Shown piece after piece: positions 13,101 through 26,559 of a stretch of DNA of 64,000 bases. The notes under the pieces were generated by a model that had not been told where the DNA came from, ran no database searches, and was given only the letters and a program-made list of their open reading frames with translations. The translations under genes and the position numbers were made by a program. Every line of letters starts with the position of its first letter. Positions within the stretch are counted from its first letter, which is position 1. The stretch covers positions 7,933,501 to 7,997,500 of the forward strand of contig NC_074713.1 in the NCBI RefSeq assembly GCF_947242115.1, in the 5' to 3' direction. Source of the DNA: Biomphalaria glabrata (taxonomy: Eukaryota; Mollusca; Gastropoda; Planorbidae).

Positions 13101-16100
13101 ACACAAATATATATATATGATTAGCACTTTATGTGGATGAGTAATCTTGCCTCGTAATGAAATATCATAACTGGCATATGATCTTTTTATAATGGATAGA
13201 GAAATCCATGAAAAGCTGCTCTTTGTGAAAGCTTTGACAAATCAGTTTAAAAAAAAATGATGAATTCACAAAGCAGGGATCTACAGGAAACCAGAAGACA
13301 TAGCAAGGGTCTAAAAGACAAAGAAAAGTTTGGGAACCACTGTTTAAAAATGTAACTGAAAACTTTGCACATGTAGGTAATTTTTACATTTAAAAAATAT
13401 CTAACCCCTAACCCTTTTTATTTTCCTTCAAAGACAACATAGCTTTAAAGGGTTAATGCTACAGATCTATGTCTATGGTAAGGGTTACTTTGGCACCTAG
13501 AAGAGGGCAAAGCTTTACAAAGGAGAGCACAATGGTAAAAAAACTAGATAAAGAAATCTTTAAAAACTAACCACTGATGAAGCGTGTCAGGAAATCAAAG
13601 GCTGTAAACAATACAGTACTAAACTCTCTTTCTGGTGAGTCTATTTCCTTTTGGCCCACTGGGCATTGATCAGAAGAAAAAAAATGCTCTTTCAACTTTA
13701 GCATTATGCCCAGATATAAAAATCAAAAGCATCTTCAGATGTCATCAGTAACTGGTTTCTCTTGAGAAGCTTAGAAAAATGAACACATTTTCAAGAGGGA
13801 GGTTGTCCGAAAATATATCTTTCTGCTGTCTATGACTGAGTTTGTGTTTTTAATCTTAAAGAATTTGAACTTGACGGATAACATCCTTTAAAAAAAGCCA
13901 GACATTTTTCTCACTTTAGACCAATGCCTGCCACAACCCTAAAAAGGAGGTTACATCCTCCAAATGCTGGATGTATGATAAACTCTATCATTAATTTTAT
14001 GCATATGTCTGCAGTATTGTAATTTGTTATTTGGCACATCACCACTTCTCACAACATTCATGTATGTATATATATATTTCTGATATCATTACAGATACTT
14101 AAAACCAAAATTAAACAGCATCATCCTTTTGTGATAAACACACCAAATAATAAATATAGTGCTAAACATTTAACACCATTGTCAGGAATGAGTTGTATTC
14201 ATTTCACTTGCTTAATTCACAGGAAGGAGGGGGGGTGTTAGGAAGACATTATTAAGAAAGGAGTTAAAAACGGGAATAAGTAAGTAATGTTTGGTTTGAT
14301 AAAAGAAGTATTATTAAAGACTTTTTTATTTTTTTTATTTTTGGTTTTAATCAATATAAATAATAAAGAAAGATAGAAAGGAAAAAAAAAAAGTCAAATA
14401 GCATTATAGCCTTGAGTTTGATTCAAATTCATTTTGAAGTGAGACAAGTGTTTAACTATTAGAACAAAACTTAATTGACAGTCTACTGATGCTATAACAA
14501 AATACAAACAACAACATAATTTACCGATAGTGACCGTTAAGCACTGCATACTGAAGAGCCACTGCGTTCTCTCCATCAGCAGGGATATTCGCATCAGCAC
14601 CATAATGAAGGAGGATGGCAACAATGGCTGCATACCCTTCCTGGGCTGCTATCAGCAAGGGTGTAGCATTGTCTGAGGCAGCAGCATTGACAATGTGCAT
14701 GACGCCTGAGGTGAAAGGAAAAACTGTAAGTAACTTACAATTGTTTAATTAAGGAAAACAAAGATGAAATGCCCTAGTGAACTCCACATGCCCATCCAGG
14801 AACAAAGATGAAATGCCCTAGTGAACCCACACATGTCCCTCCTTTTCTTTTAGTTGTGCCCCATTTTTCAGTACAAGGACGAAAGGAAATTGCTCCCTAA
14901 TGAGTGCATACAAATGAAATACTTCACTAAAAAGAAACATGATCTCTACCTATTCAAAAATTATTCAGATTAGCTTGCCATTCTTAGTAAAAAGATTTCT
15001 GCTATATTTTCATACACCTTTAACCTATGTTATGTTTGCTAACAGAACTATATAGATTAAATTATCAATAATTATTATTGTTGTATTACAAAAGTTTTCT
15101 TATCAAGGCTTTAAATTCACTAACCTCTATCTTTAGCAAATTTTATTAGAAGTTTCACACAGTCTGTGTGACCTTTATGTGCTGCTAAAAATAAGGGAGA
15201 CAAATTATGATCAGCATAGACATCTAGCTCTGCTCCATGCTGAAAAAAAAACATCAAAAAGCCAAATTGTAATATGCGTAAATACTAATGTTTAAGTAAA
15301 AAGCTTGAGTCTTTGTAAAGAGTGATTCTCTAGAAAAAAAAATGTTACCTGAAGTAAAAGGCTGACAAAATGAGCCAGTCCTTTCTCTGCTGCTAAATGT
15401 AATGGGGAGTAACGAGTATAGACTCTTGCATTGACATCTGCTTCTTTTTTAATTAGTGTGCGGAAACATGGAAAGCTTCCAGAATTGATAGCTAAAAAAA
15501 AGTTTTGAATTATGACCGATTTAGAGTACATTGCTTGAGACCTCAAAATTATGAAGTAGATGACTTTGAAAAGTCACAATCTTAAAAACAATTATTATTA
15601 ACATGTAAATAATATTTTCATAAACATAAAAAAATGTTTTTACATACAGGAACATTTCTATGAAGGAGAAAAAGTGATTATTATGACCAGTTGAGATGAT
15701 TATTTCAATCATATACATGTGTAGGAGGCGCAGTGCTAAGCGGTAAAGCGATTGGCTGCTGAACCGGGGTACAGGGTTCGAATCCTGATGAAGACTGATT
15801 TCTTATTTCGTGTTCTTTGGGCGCCTCTGAGTCCACCCAGCTATAATGGGTACCTGACATTAGTTGGGGAAAAGTAAAGGCGGTTGGTTGTTGTGTTGTC
15901 CACATGACACACTCATTAACTGTAGGTCAAAGAAACAGATGACCTTTCCATCTGTCCTATAGACCACAAGGTCTGAAAGGGAAACTTTACATTAATATGC
16001 ATCTGTCACCCAGTTTGTAATGTAAATGTTAAGATGTTAAGTGCTTCTTACTAACAATGAAGCAATGATCAATCGAAAGTAAACTATCTAAACTTAAACA

Positions 16101-17949
16101 GCTACTTTATTAGTGTCAAAATAATTTTATTAAGTGGGTGATTTCCTTTGATTTTTTTACAAAAGATTAGCAGGGGGGAGAAATTTATATTTAGAAAAAA
16201 GGGAGAGTATCTTCTATGATTGAAATGTATGTATATCCAGGACCAAGAGTTCCATTCCCCTGTGTACACTTAAAATCACCTGTTAAACAGTAATGATAAC
16301 TTAAAGGACTATTGTAGCTGAAAACAAAGTTTTAATTCAAAATAATTGTGTACCATTTTTATTTATAAAAATATTTCCCATTGTTTGTTGTTTTAAAAAA
16401 ACATACTGTGAGACAACATTTTTGCTAAAATATTGAACCCTAAAATGTGTACAATTCTATTTTCAAGTACTTCAGTATGTAGGTTTGCACATTGGATATA
16501 GGAAAGTGATAATTATATATAAGTACATTTTAATTAGATTGCAATTAAGATGAGTCACAAAACATCTGTAGTAAAAAAAAAAAGATATATAGGCTTAGGG
16601 AACTAAAAGAGATGCTCAGACAAGGTTTACTGATGGGCAGTGAATGAGTGGACTTGAAAAGTTTAAAAAAAAAACAACACTGATGACTTTACAAATAGCA
16701 CTTTATAAATGACAGTCATGAGATTAATAGTAATTTTATTTACTATAATGAATATTTTCTTATTTTTTTATGCAAATGTAAATATTTAGCTCTAACAATT
16801 CTATAAACTTTAGACCTAAATAGACACAAAAAGAAAGAGAAAAGATTTTCTAGATTAGCCAGAAATTTTAACTATTCCAACTAACATCTCTAAAACTAAC
16901 AACAACATATGTAAATCTGTACAGCTACCTTCCCATAAAGGTGTGTATCCCTCATTGGTAGTAAAGTCAATATCAGCTCTTGCATTGATTAAGGTGTTAA
17001 GAGCATCATGCTGGCCTTGCCTTGCTGCCAAAATTAAAGGTGTTTCTTTGGCATGCGTTGTCCAATCAGGGTCAACTTCAGCTGTAAAGAAGAAATGAAA
17101 TCAAAAGAACCGTTTATTTACCTACAAGTGTGGATTATTATATACATCAAATCACATAAACATAAAACGTACGTTGTCTCAATAAGAATTCCAAACAACC
17201 AGTGTTCCCATGATATGCTGCTTCATGAAGTGGACTCCATCCTCTGTTGTCAAAAACATCTATTGGTCTCCCTATAACAGATATTAAAATAATTTTTTTT
17301 TTTGTTGAAAATTTTTTATGCAAATGATATTCTAGAAATTTAAAATAAAAATAAATAAATATGAATTCTGTAGCCAAAACAACAACAATTTAATGTAATA
17401 ATATTATAGGATACAATGACATAACTGTAGAGTGATGATTTAGTTGTAGATAGTGATTACTAAATCAAAGTCTTTAAAACCTCATGGGATAGGTATTTTT
17501 ACAGAACTTTTTAAGATAAACCATTTTAAATATGGATGTCTACTATTGTGGATCTGAAAGCAATTGGTTTTAGTGCTGAACCAATAATATTTTTATAAAC
17601 ATTAAAGATACTTTAAACATTTTTTTTTTTTAGAATCTCAATTTCCTGGCTAGGATGGATGTTTAAGAAGATCCTAGGTACAAATGAAGAAATTCCAAAT
17701 GGGCCCAACAATGACCTTCTGGCCATAAATAGTCAAAAAAATGGGCAAGCCAGTCATTTGAAATATTTGACAGTGAAATGAATATCCAGAGCAAACTACA
17801 AATAAGCATCATTACAAAACAACATGAAATCAACTACAAACTGACTTACCATGCCAGACCATTTCCTGAAGTCCCATAAGATCACCCAACCTGGCTGCAA
17901 CCCCCACAGTGGCATACTTGTGGGGGTCCTGTTGTAACTCTGACTGCAT
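10168..17949 (-). CDS. ASB3: Ankyrin repeat and SOCS box protein 3 (ASB3 orthologue)
   Basis: ASB proteins are substrate receptors of cullin-5 ubiquitin ligases: ankyrin repeats hold the target and the SOCS box binds elongin B/C and cullin 5. Coding exons: 17949-17850, 17271-17173, 17081-16929, 15491-15349, 15239-15125, 14705-14525, 12809-12031 and 10340-10168. All junctions are GT-AG, phases agree, and the total of 1743 nt gives 580 aa (human ASB3 is about 518). The start ATG has an in-frame stop just upstream. Assignment to ASB3 rather than another ASB rests on the N-terminal VGVAARLGD, then [14 protein letters not shown] in the first repeat, AFQKDLE in the middle and the C-terminal LHDYLMF, all aligning with ASB3 as I remember it. 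The SOCS box lies at about residues 525-570, with a BC box around [10 protein letters not shown] and a weak cullin box ([11 protein letters not shown]). The large 779-nt exon encodes the more diverged repeats. Non-coding 5' exons probably lie beyond 17950. Confidence 0.93.
12927..13342. mobile_element. hAT-like MITE upstream of the large ASB3 exon
   Basis: The right end reads TTTGGGAACCACTG and the left end begins CATTCCCAAAGTGGTC, an imperfect inverted pair of the common hAT type (CAGTGGTTCCCAAA). The inside has G-rich blocks (GGGGTCTATG) and no coding frame. No clean 8-bp duplication is seen, so the exact ends are uncertain. It lies in the intron between exons 6 and 7 of ASB3. Confidence 0.6.
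15718..15990 (+). repeat. tRNA-derived SINE, family A (full length)
   Basis: The head contains a tRNA-like A box region (GCTAAGCGGTAAAGCGATTG) and a perfect B box (GGTTCGAATCC at 15777-15787). The body follows, from 'tgggtacctgacattagttgggg' to 'tctgaaagggaaacttta'. It sits in ASB3 intron 3, between exons 3 and 4, on the strand opposite to the gene. Confidence 0.9.
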
Positions 17950-19149
17950 GTGGTAGTCTCAAACTTCATATAGCATCCACTTAAAGTACAAACACCCTTA
18001 AATGGAAATAAATATTGACAGAAATTCAGTATTTTTTAAAACTGGTATAGTTTCATAATATCCACCCCAAGACTTCTCTACTAAGCAAATAAAATAAAAA
18101 GATTATAAACACTGCTGAGATACAGCTCCTGAACCAAAGAACAAACAAAACAGACAAAACAATATCAAGGCATTAGTGAGCATTAGAGTAACATTCTAAT
18201 GATAAAAACTTTGACAACATCAATGAATAGACCAATCTCTCTCAAGGAAATATCAAAGTAAAGCAGAAACAGCAGCATCATAAAATGGGGGAACCACTTT
18301 TCCTTTCCAAAATCTGTGAATGGATAAGGGGTACATAGTTGGTGACCCACAAAGAGACAAAATTCTAAGTTTGTTTTGTTGTTCATGTTCCTCACTACAG
18401 TTTGGCATGTAACGAGACAAGATCAGAATCTTCTAGTTTTTTTTGTTTGTCCCATTAAGAGCTACAACCTTTGATTGTCATAAAGTTAGCATTGTGTTGT
18501 CTTCAGCCGGACTTTAGAAATTGATATAAAGATTAGAATAGTCAGGTCAGAGAGTCAAAAGGAGAATGTCTAGTGTGTATACTGAAGTCTTTTTTGCTAG
18601 CATTACATCTAAGTTTTTCAAGTTCAACTGGCAGTTCAATAATAGTCAAAAGTTTGTACACGTTATTTCTTCCACACCCAATCTCAGATCTAGCTGAAAT
18701 TTTGCACATTTTTTTTCTTTTACCTGACAATAAAAGAATCAATAATAATAAAAAAAAAACAACAGTTAACTACTGGTAATAAATTATTTTGTTTGGTATC
18801 TCGAACAAGGGAAAGAAATAGTGGTATAAACTGAATTAGTCCCCTTTATAGAACGTTATTAGAGTCTTAGTAAACACAAACCTGAAAAATAGGTCTAGAT
18901 TATAGAAACAAATAACTATACAATCTTCCATGTTCATAAGCTCTACACTAAAAGAGTGGTTACCATCTTGGCTTGAGAAGCCTGAGAAGGCTTGAGCCAT
19001 GAGTTTGAATTCAGGTTGTTTCCCCTTTTAAAATATTTTTATTAATGCTTTTTTTATTGTTAGTCTATATCTATTACAAATTTAGTTACATGACTAATCC
19101 AAACTAATTGATATAAATACGCTTAATATAAGCTTTGTGATTTTTTTTT

Positions 19150-20310
19150 TTATTTTCTTCTTTTGTTTTCTGAAAGCAAATCATTTAATTTGTAAAATTA
19201 CAAGCAGTATTTTCATAAAAATACACCAATATTACAACTATTCACAGTTTTTTTCATAAAATACACCAATATTACAACTATTCACACAGTTTTTTCATAA
19301 AATACACCAATATTACAACTATTCACACAGTTTTTTCATAAAATACACCAATATTACAACTATTCACACAGTTTTTTTCATAAAAATACATCAATATTAC
19401 ATTAATAATATTACATCAATATTAAAACTATTCACTATTCACACAGTTTTTTCATAAAAATACACCAATATTACAACTATTCAATATTCACATAGTTTTT
19501 CCATAAAATTACACCAATCGCACACAACACTACCATATTTAAATGAACTTTTTGAACAAAATATGTAAGAAAAAAATCGAAAAAATCTTTGAAGACAACA
19601 GCCACCCGCTCCAGCATAACTATGCTAAGTCGTCGCAAAGTGGGCAACTTCTGTCAATCAAGACTAGAACCAAGTGATACAAAAACTTTTTTGTTCCTTA
19701 CTCTGTCAGACTATATCAATGCCACTCATTGATCAGGATCAAGATGTCTGTGTGTATTCACTCAATGAACTCTTTATGTTGTGTCTGTTCTATTTATGTG
19801 AATGTTTGTGTTGTGTTGTCTTTATATGAGAAAAGAGTCCTTGTAATCAGAACAAATTTACATAAGGATCAATGAAGCAGTCTTAGTCTTCTTCTTTGAG
19901 GCCTTGAATTAGAGATTGACCCTTTATAAAACCAATAAGATGATCATTCAATAACATCAGTTAGGCCAGGGTCACTTTGAACCATATGTATTCAAAACAT
20001 ACTGTTCATTGAATAGATATCGATATTAACAATGTAATAATAATTATACATCACTGTGCCCTGTGGTATCATGCCCAAGTCAGCCTAACAATACAATAAT
20101 ATTAATATCAACAACACATTTAACACACACGTCTCTTCTTTTGTGTAAGGACAGAGATAAGGTTGTGGTTGTTGATAGCTTGTAGTTCTTAGCTTCTGAT
20201 ATTCATGCTGAAAATTATTGAAACCTGCATATTTACCTGCTTTAATGGGGGCAATTCTGAGTTTGTGTTTTCACACAAACTATCTTTGTAACAAGGACAT
20301 TGTAAGGCTT
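19150..20310 (+). repeat. Interspersed repeat family R, copy 1, with expanded inner tandem
   Basis: It shares blocks in the same order with 37088-38212. These are the 'cataaaaatacacca' motif, the 'agagattga(c/g)cctttt' block followed by CAGTTAGGCC, and the end block 'attgaaacctgc', 'tgagtttgt', 'cacacaaact', 'tctttgtaac'. Between 19204 and 19515 the first motif is repeated about seven times with a period near 43 bp. There is no coding frame, and the class of the element is unknown to me. Confidence 0.65.
19204..19515 (+). repeat. About seven copies of a 43-bp tandem repeat
   Basis: The unit is TTTTTTCATAAAATACACCA, then 'atattacaactattcacacag'. Inner copies are near-identical and outer ones drift. 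The single-copy form of the unit is seen at 37266-37310, so the array grew inside a family R element. Confidence 0.9.
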
Positions 20311-20674
20311 GTTATTGTCCAATAAGGGCTGAAGAGTTATCAGATAATCAAATGAGATATTCCCTTTTTACCATTGCCCATCAAAAAATAATCAAGTATT
20401 CTAGATCTAGACATTTTAGGGTCTAGATCATAATATAGACCTAATAAATTATAATTTTACACATTATTAAATTATTACACACATATTGAAATATTGATTT
20501 AATTATCATATAATATGCAAGATTTAAGACACAGAAAAGAAACTAGAATCTAGTAGACAGGAGTCTGACAGGACTATATCTATACAGGATAGGACAGGAC
20601 TATACACTATACAGTATACCAACACTATTAATACTATCATGATAATAAATATAGATCTAGTACTATGGTCTAGG

Positions 20675-20890
20675 GGATGCGGTGGCTGAGTGGGATCTTT
20701 GGGAGTCTAATCAGCTCTAATGGGTACCTGTCATTAGTTGAGAAAAGTAAAGGAAGTCAGTCATTGTGTTGACTACATGATACCCTTGTAAACCGAGTGC
20801 TATAGAAACAGAAGACATTTACATCATCTGCGATGACCTGCCCCACATTTACAGATTGCAAGGTTTGAATGGAGAACTTTACTTTCTTTA
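20675..20890 (+). repeat. SINE family A, head damaged
   Basis: The remnant GCGGTGGCTGAGTGGGATC is followed by the family body ('taatgggtacctgtcattagttg') and tail ('aaggtttgaatggagaacttta'). The B box is missing. Confidence 0.75.
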
Positions 20891-21098
20891 CTATGGTCTA
20901 GATCTATCTTATCTACACATTACTCAGTACTCTAATTCTAAGTGAAGACTGAAAATGAAGTATTGAACTGTATTTGGTGATGTATTACTTTAGAGTGACT
21001 AGACTAGACCTAGAATAATTTCTATAGAAATCTAAAAAATCTATCATCTAGATTCTAGTTCTAGCTAGTGATTACAATGTTCAGACTAGAATCTAGTC

Positions 21099-21239
21099 CA
21101 GTGGCGTAGCTAGGGTGGTGGGAGGAGGGGGGAAGAATTTGAAATCCCCCCCCCAGCCCCAAATGAATGTTTTTTACAATAAAAATTGAATATATAATAT
21201 TACAAAAAATGCAGGGGCTCCTAAAGAGCTACGCCCCTC
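21099..21239. mobile_element. Short hAT-type MITE with perfect 8-bp duplication
   Basis: The left end is CAGTGGCGTAGCTAGGG; the right end contains AGCTACGCCCCTC, imperfectly inverted. It is flanked by ATCTAGTC at 21091-21098 and 21240-21247. Ends of the form CAGTGGCGTAGC are widespread in animal MITEs. It holds a C-rich run and no gene. Confidence 0.85.
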
Positions 21240-22585
21240 ATCTAGTCCTAGTCAATTGACAGATTGACTCAATTACAGAACAGTCATCTAATCTAGTAGA
21301 TAGAGTACTTTATGTTATTCAAACACCTATAGGCCAAAAATTCAAAGTTTGACATTGACAGCGCATTATTTGATAATGGTTTGACATAGAAAAGAAAATG
21401 AAGTATCAAAATCTTCTTTAGTTTAAGGAGAATAAGGATGATTACTTTTATTTGTGCCCCAAACCTATATTTGTTATTAAATTTAATGTCAAAGAAGCCA
21501 TGTGTTTTCATTTAATTCAAACTAATTTTGTCACACATCATTTGATCCCAAATACCAACATTTTTTCAGTCTATATTTTGGCATCAATAAACTCTGATTT
21601 TAATTCTATATTGATATTAACTAAATTTTAAGATCGCCAGGCATAGCCCCTCACATGAAATCATTAAAAAGATGTTTTCAAATTATGCATAAATACGAAC
21701 ACAAAATATAAAAATATGAACACACTTATTCTACCAAAATTAGGTCACTGGGATAGTGACTTCTACATCGACTTTTAGAAATTTTATGTTTGCATGATTA
21801 GATGTGTGTTGAATGTTTGTCTTTTTTGTTTATTCATTTCTAATACATATGATCTTTTGTAGTATAGTACAGGCCAGGATGGCCATTCTTGCCTAAATAG
21901 TTGAATATTCTATATTCTCTATATATAAATCTAGATATATCTAGCAGGTCTAGATCTAGGCATTTAACTTTAACTCCATTCAATGTATCAAGCTCACCCC
22001 AAACATTTGCCCATTTATTCTCTATAAAAAACAACAAAAAACAAACGAATACAATATATATTATAACATCATTAACACTGATGTCCGAAACTGGCTGTTT
22101 GAAATAAATTTTGGTAAGAAAATCGTAATTTAATACAAACACCCTATTAAATATTTTTTTATAGAATCAAACAACTTGGCTTATGAATCAAATAAATCAG
22201 CTCCAAAAACAGAATAAATATTGCCTGGCTCATTAGCATAGACTAAGTCTTAGCCAGTCTTAACCAACCAAAAAATATACTAATATAGTCTTAGTCCTAG
22301 GAAGAGGTAAAGTCATCCTGGTAACATAGGAAAAAACAACAACCTGACTTACAAATTTGAAAATCTTTTTTCTTACATAAAGACAGCTAAATGGAAGGAA
22401 ATTTAGTCAGAATCATTGGAAAATGGACACGCACATAATACAGCATGCTAGTTTCATATTAAATATCAAAATAAAGATGTAACAGTAATGACCACAAAAA
22501 CAGTAAATTGGATTCATGTAATGTCCGGAATAAATAAACTACTCTAGTTAACTCTAGTCGAGTCTAGTAGAGTTAAATTATTTAT

Positions 22586-22606
22586 GAGTGTTTCTCCAGT
22601 ACTGGT
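22586..22606 (+). repeat. Left terminal inverted repeat of the 6.5-kb transposon
   Basis: These 21 bases are the exact reverse complement of 29061-29081. Similarity ends at base 22, and the outer flank is TTAT. Confidence 0.92.
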
Positions 22607-23319
22607 GCCAAAAAGTGTCACATTATGCTAAAAATTAAAGTTGAAGTTTTTGGTTTCATTTCAACTGTATTCACTTCTTCAACCAGTTCACTTTAAGAAT
22701 TTATCAATAGAAAATGAATTGCAAGATGTAGATTTTGACAGCAGTGTCTATTCAAGGGGTACCCCCTTTTGCGTCACAGGTGCATCACCGGGACACCACT
22801 TGATAATTTAAGAACTACCAATTGATAAATTCATTGTATTTTAGCATAATATAACTGTCTTTATTGTTACTAGTCTTTAGATACTGAAATTTATGCTTTT
22901 GTATAAAAAAAGTGGATTTGAGCTCAATTCAAAAATTGGGACACCGTAGCACCTGTGACACTACAAGTTAAAGTTTTTTAAAAAGATATTCTGTGAGAAT
23001 ATAGAAATTATTTTATTTTTGCACTAGAGTGATCCATTAGACTTATTATTAAGTTCACTATTCTAGTCATAAAGTACCCATTTGTAAAAATGCTGCTTCA
23101 ATTTCACAAAATGTTGCGGGTGCTTCATGGGACACCATTTTTTAAAATAATGTTTAAAAGTTTAAATTTTTGTTTTATCTGTGCACAAGTAAATTGTCAT
23201 TAATATTTTTAATGATTGACAAATATATATTTTATATGTTTTGTTAGTTTTAACACACAGAAAAAGGTTTAAAAAAAAAAAAGAAAGAAAAAAGGCATAA
23301 AACTGTACACAAATTTTAT

Positions 23320-26300
23320 TCAGAAATCAAAACCTTCCACTCTCCACTCTCTCAAACTATTGCCATTTGGTATCAACATCACTTCAGTAACAATCATGTC
23401 TGCATACACTAATTGTATGTCCTGCACTTCTGGGTATACAAATATATCTCTTTTATTTCTGTGCCTTTTTAAAAAATTTATTCTGCGCTGATCATCCAGG
23501 ACTTCTGTCACAACTCCTGTTAGAAAAAATTACCAGCAATGTTGAAAAAGTTAATACTTCAATCTAAAACATACTTTGAACTTGTTTATTGAATGTAAAA
23601 GGTACACAGTACAAAAAAAATTATACCTGGATAGAATATTTCCCCATACTTGACAATCACACAGCTATTTACAATGTACTTTTGATTTGTGGAGGACAAT
23701 GTTTGGGCCTGAAAAAACAACAACATGGGGCTGAAATACTTAAATTCGACTGAAATGAGTCAAAAATTATTTAGCAGGGTATATTATTAAAAAAACAACT
23801 TATACAATACAGGTAACATAAGATTCAATGAAAAATGTTAAAATGCTTATACTGTATGTAAAAGCTCTTTACCTTTGAATTTGAGCATATGGGACTGACA
23901 TCCAAAGAGGATTCAAGATTTGATTGAGATTGCACCACTGAAGAAAAAGAAACAATTACATTTAGAAATCAGTTAAGTAATTTTAAAAAGAATAATATGT
24001 TTTCTCGGATAATTGTAAAATGGCTATTTAAAAAATAAATAAATAAATAAAAGTACAGTACTTACCATTCTGTTTCTGAAGTTTGAACATATTCCAAGAT
24101 CCACATATTTCATCATGCAGGCACTGACTGCCATCTGAATTTCTGCAAGGAAAGCAGAAACAGCTTCTTTTTCTGTAGGCAATATTGTAAGGTGTAATAC
24201 CTCTCACTGCATGGACTGACCTCGATCCCTGAAGGCTTCGAATCTTTTCGTTGGACCTGTCAGGCCTGTCTCGATTGATTTCTCCTTGTTCCACAAGGAA
24301 AAATGTTCTTTTACTTGTAGGCTCTGCCTTTGTCATGTATTCTTTTGCCCAAAGGAATAGCCCCTTTGCATCAGAAATAATGGCCATTCTTCTTTTAATG
24401 GCCAATGTAGCATTTTTTTTAACAACACCTATTTCAGCATCGCATGGCCCTTTTCCATGGCGACTACCGAAATAGTGCCTCTCTATGGACACATTTGTAT
24501 CTTCCTTTGAGAAAGATAAGTCTACAAAATTTAATTTTCCTTTGTACTGTGCTGCACATCCATCACTAAAACTGATAACTTTAGTGAAAGCATGACCACG
24601 ATTAGCTAACTCATAAATCACTTTCATTTGAAAGTGTTGTGATGCATGGCCATCATGTTTTAGGTCATTTGATAAAAAAACCATGCTTTCTTTGACTATC
24701 AAATCTTTGTCTCTGTAGTAGCTCACTACTGGGTGAATAGTGACCTCTGTTCGAGCCCAGTGTGCACCTTGGATTTCATCCTGGTGGTGGCATGTGAAAT
24801 TTTGACCAAAATCAGAAACTAGCAAAAGCCAGTCACATGGTAAATCTTGTTTCAAATCTGCAAACTGCTGCTGTTGCCAGTTAGCTGTAAAAAGATGAAG
24901 GCTGAATTTTTCCAAATCTTTCTGCATTGATGTTACTAGGTCATTGAAAGGGCCTTCTTTATTTACTGGTCGCCACTTTATTACCTTTCGCAGTGTACCA
25001 TCACTCTGAACATACTCATCTGTCATCTTTGACCAGATGCTCCATTCTGCTAATTCATCCATGCAATTTTTTAAAGGCTCAAAATACTTGTTAATTAAAT
25101 CCACACCACAGTTGCTACATGATCTTTCAATGCACTGCAGCTTATGAAAACAATTGGCATTAGTTCTTGGGCATAGAGTTAAGTCAAGTGATGAAGCTGG
25201 ATTTTTTAATGTCAGCTCTCTGTGTCCTTTTTTGATTAGAAACTTATTAATGCCCTCCATATAAAGAAAAATCTTCATACAGAACTCACATAAGCAAGAC
25301 TGCATCTTATTATGTTGAGTAGCTTTTGTCATAAATGGTTTCAATTTAGCAAACTTTGAGAACGATACCTTTAATGTGGGTGCATGAGTACTCAATTGAG
25401 TATATGCCTCCTTCAGCGTTTTCTGCATGAAGCGTTTAGGTTTTCCAGTTCGTGCACTCACAGATGATTGAGATGGATCAGTTCTTGAGACATCCTCTCT
25501 GCTGTAAAAGTTGTGAATTGTTTCCAAGGCATTTTGTGTAATGCAATCACTTCGTTTTTTTCTTGCTATGTTTTGTGATTTGCACTTGGACATAAAACTT
25601 CTTGAAAAACCAAAATGTTTGAAATGAGTAGCACAACCTCTGAATTTGTTATACTTAGTAAGGATGTTGCAGAGTACTTGTCTGCGAGCATTAGACATCT
25701 GACTCCTTTTTTTGCTGGTAGAGTGTAGATAGGTTTTGATGCTTTCATTAATGTTGTTTAGAAAGATGAGCTTTCTTCTCTCAGGTAGACGCAGAAAGCC
25801 TATGTCTTGGAGAGCTTTACTTCTTCTTGGGGAGCGTATTTGTGAGAGACCTTCAACAACTGCAGCATATTTCTTAGGTGATCTAGGTAATTTCATCAAA
25901 GCCCTTGAAACAGCCATTCTTTTTGCCACTGGAGTCTGGAATCCAGTACCAAGTGATTCGCCAACCTCTGCAGAGTTGACACAAAGGGGACTATTAGCTT
26001 GTGGACTATTAGCTTGCTGTTTTCTTTCTTTGCGTTTTCTGTTTATCCAGGCTTTTTCATGTGGGCTTAACTTGGCCCTGTATGCAGCTTTTCTCAACCT
26101 CTCTTTTTCTCTTCGCTCTAAAACAGCAGCACGTGTTTCAGGTTTTACTTTTTTTTCATTAAGAGGGAGACCTAGTTCTTTCTTTTTTTGTCTGCATTTT
26201 TGTGTTCTTAAATTACTTAAAAGTCGAGCTCTTTCTCTCTTTTCTGGTGTAATATTTTGTCTGTAAAGCACACTTCGTTTTCTATCCTTTTCCTTGAAAG

Positions 26301-26517
26301 CAGCAAATTTTTCTGGATCAGCTTGTAGTTTTTCCCTGTGTCTTCTATACCTTATAGCACTAGGTGTCAACCCAGAAACATTATTTTGAGTGACATTTTT
26401 TAGCGACACAGGCTCTGGTACTAGTACATTTAGAAATGACTCAGGCTCTGATGCTTGTATATTTAGAGAGTCTTTCTTGGCTTGTAAACGCTTTGAAACT
26501 CTAACAGATAGCTCCAT
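23320..26517 (-). CDS. DDE/RNase H-fold transposase-like protein, four coding exons
   Basis: Coding exons: 26517-24066, 23937-23873, 23708-23627 and 23516-23320 (stop). All junctions are GT-AG and in phase; 2796 nt gives 931 aa. The ATG follows an acceptor at 26527, so upstream in-frame residues are intron. Layout: residues 60-190 are very basic with repeated RYRRHRE/RKAAYRAK-type helices (probable DNA binding or nuclear localisation), followed by a Cys-rich segment near 430-500 (CLCEFC, CSNCG). The putative catalytic core has D569 (LLLVSDFGQNF), D652 (FSDGCAAQYK) and D693/E695 (HGKGPCDAEIG). A second Cys cluster follows (CFCFPC ... CLHDEICGSW). The last two exons encode a small domain with VIVKYGEIFYPGVV, resembling a chromo/Tudor-like 'YPG' fold found at the end of many invertebrate proteins of this type. 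Catalytic assignments are inferred from motif shape. It could be a domesticated gene, but the flanking inverted repeats argue for a mobile one. Confidence 0.85.
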
Positions 26518-26559
26518 TACTGAAATCTGTAATTGATAAAAATTTATTAGTATCAAAAT

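Larger units (their letters stand above)
17950..22585. other. Region upstream of ASB3, no coding gene seen
   Basis: This should hold the ASB3 promoter and 5' UTR exon(s), though no core promoter can be assigned. A possible tRNA-like SINE head lies at 18950-19020 (a B-box-like GAGTTTGAATTC). The rest holds family R (19150-20310), a SINE (20675), a MITE (21099) and, from about 20400 to 21060, DNA rich in TCTAGA-type words. Small open frames at 18183, 18573, 21293 and 21840 are AT-rich and look accidental. Confidence 0.6.

Noticed and set aside
12927-13342. 8-bp target duplication for the hAT-like MITE
   Set aside because: The flanks (GTTTAGT and TTTAAAAA) do not match convincingly. Only the ends support the call.
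24251-24475. Open frame of 74 codons on the plus strand
   Set aside because: Antisense of the transposase catalytic region.
25736-26266. Open frame of 176 codons on the plus strand
   Set aside because: It is the antisense of the basic N-terminal part of the transposase exon. Its Leu/Phe/Ser-rich composition is that expected from reading Lys/Arg codons backwards.
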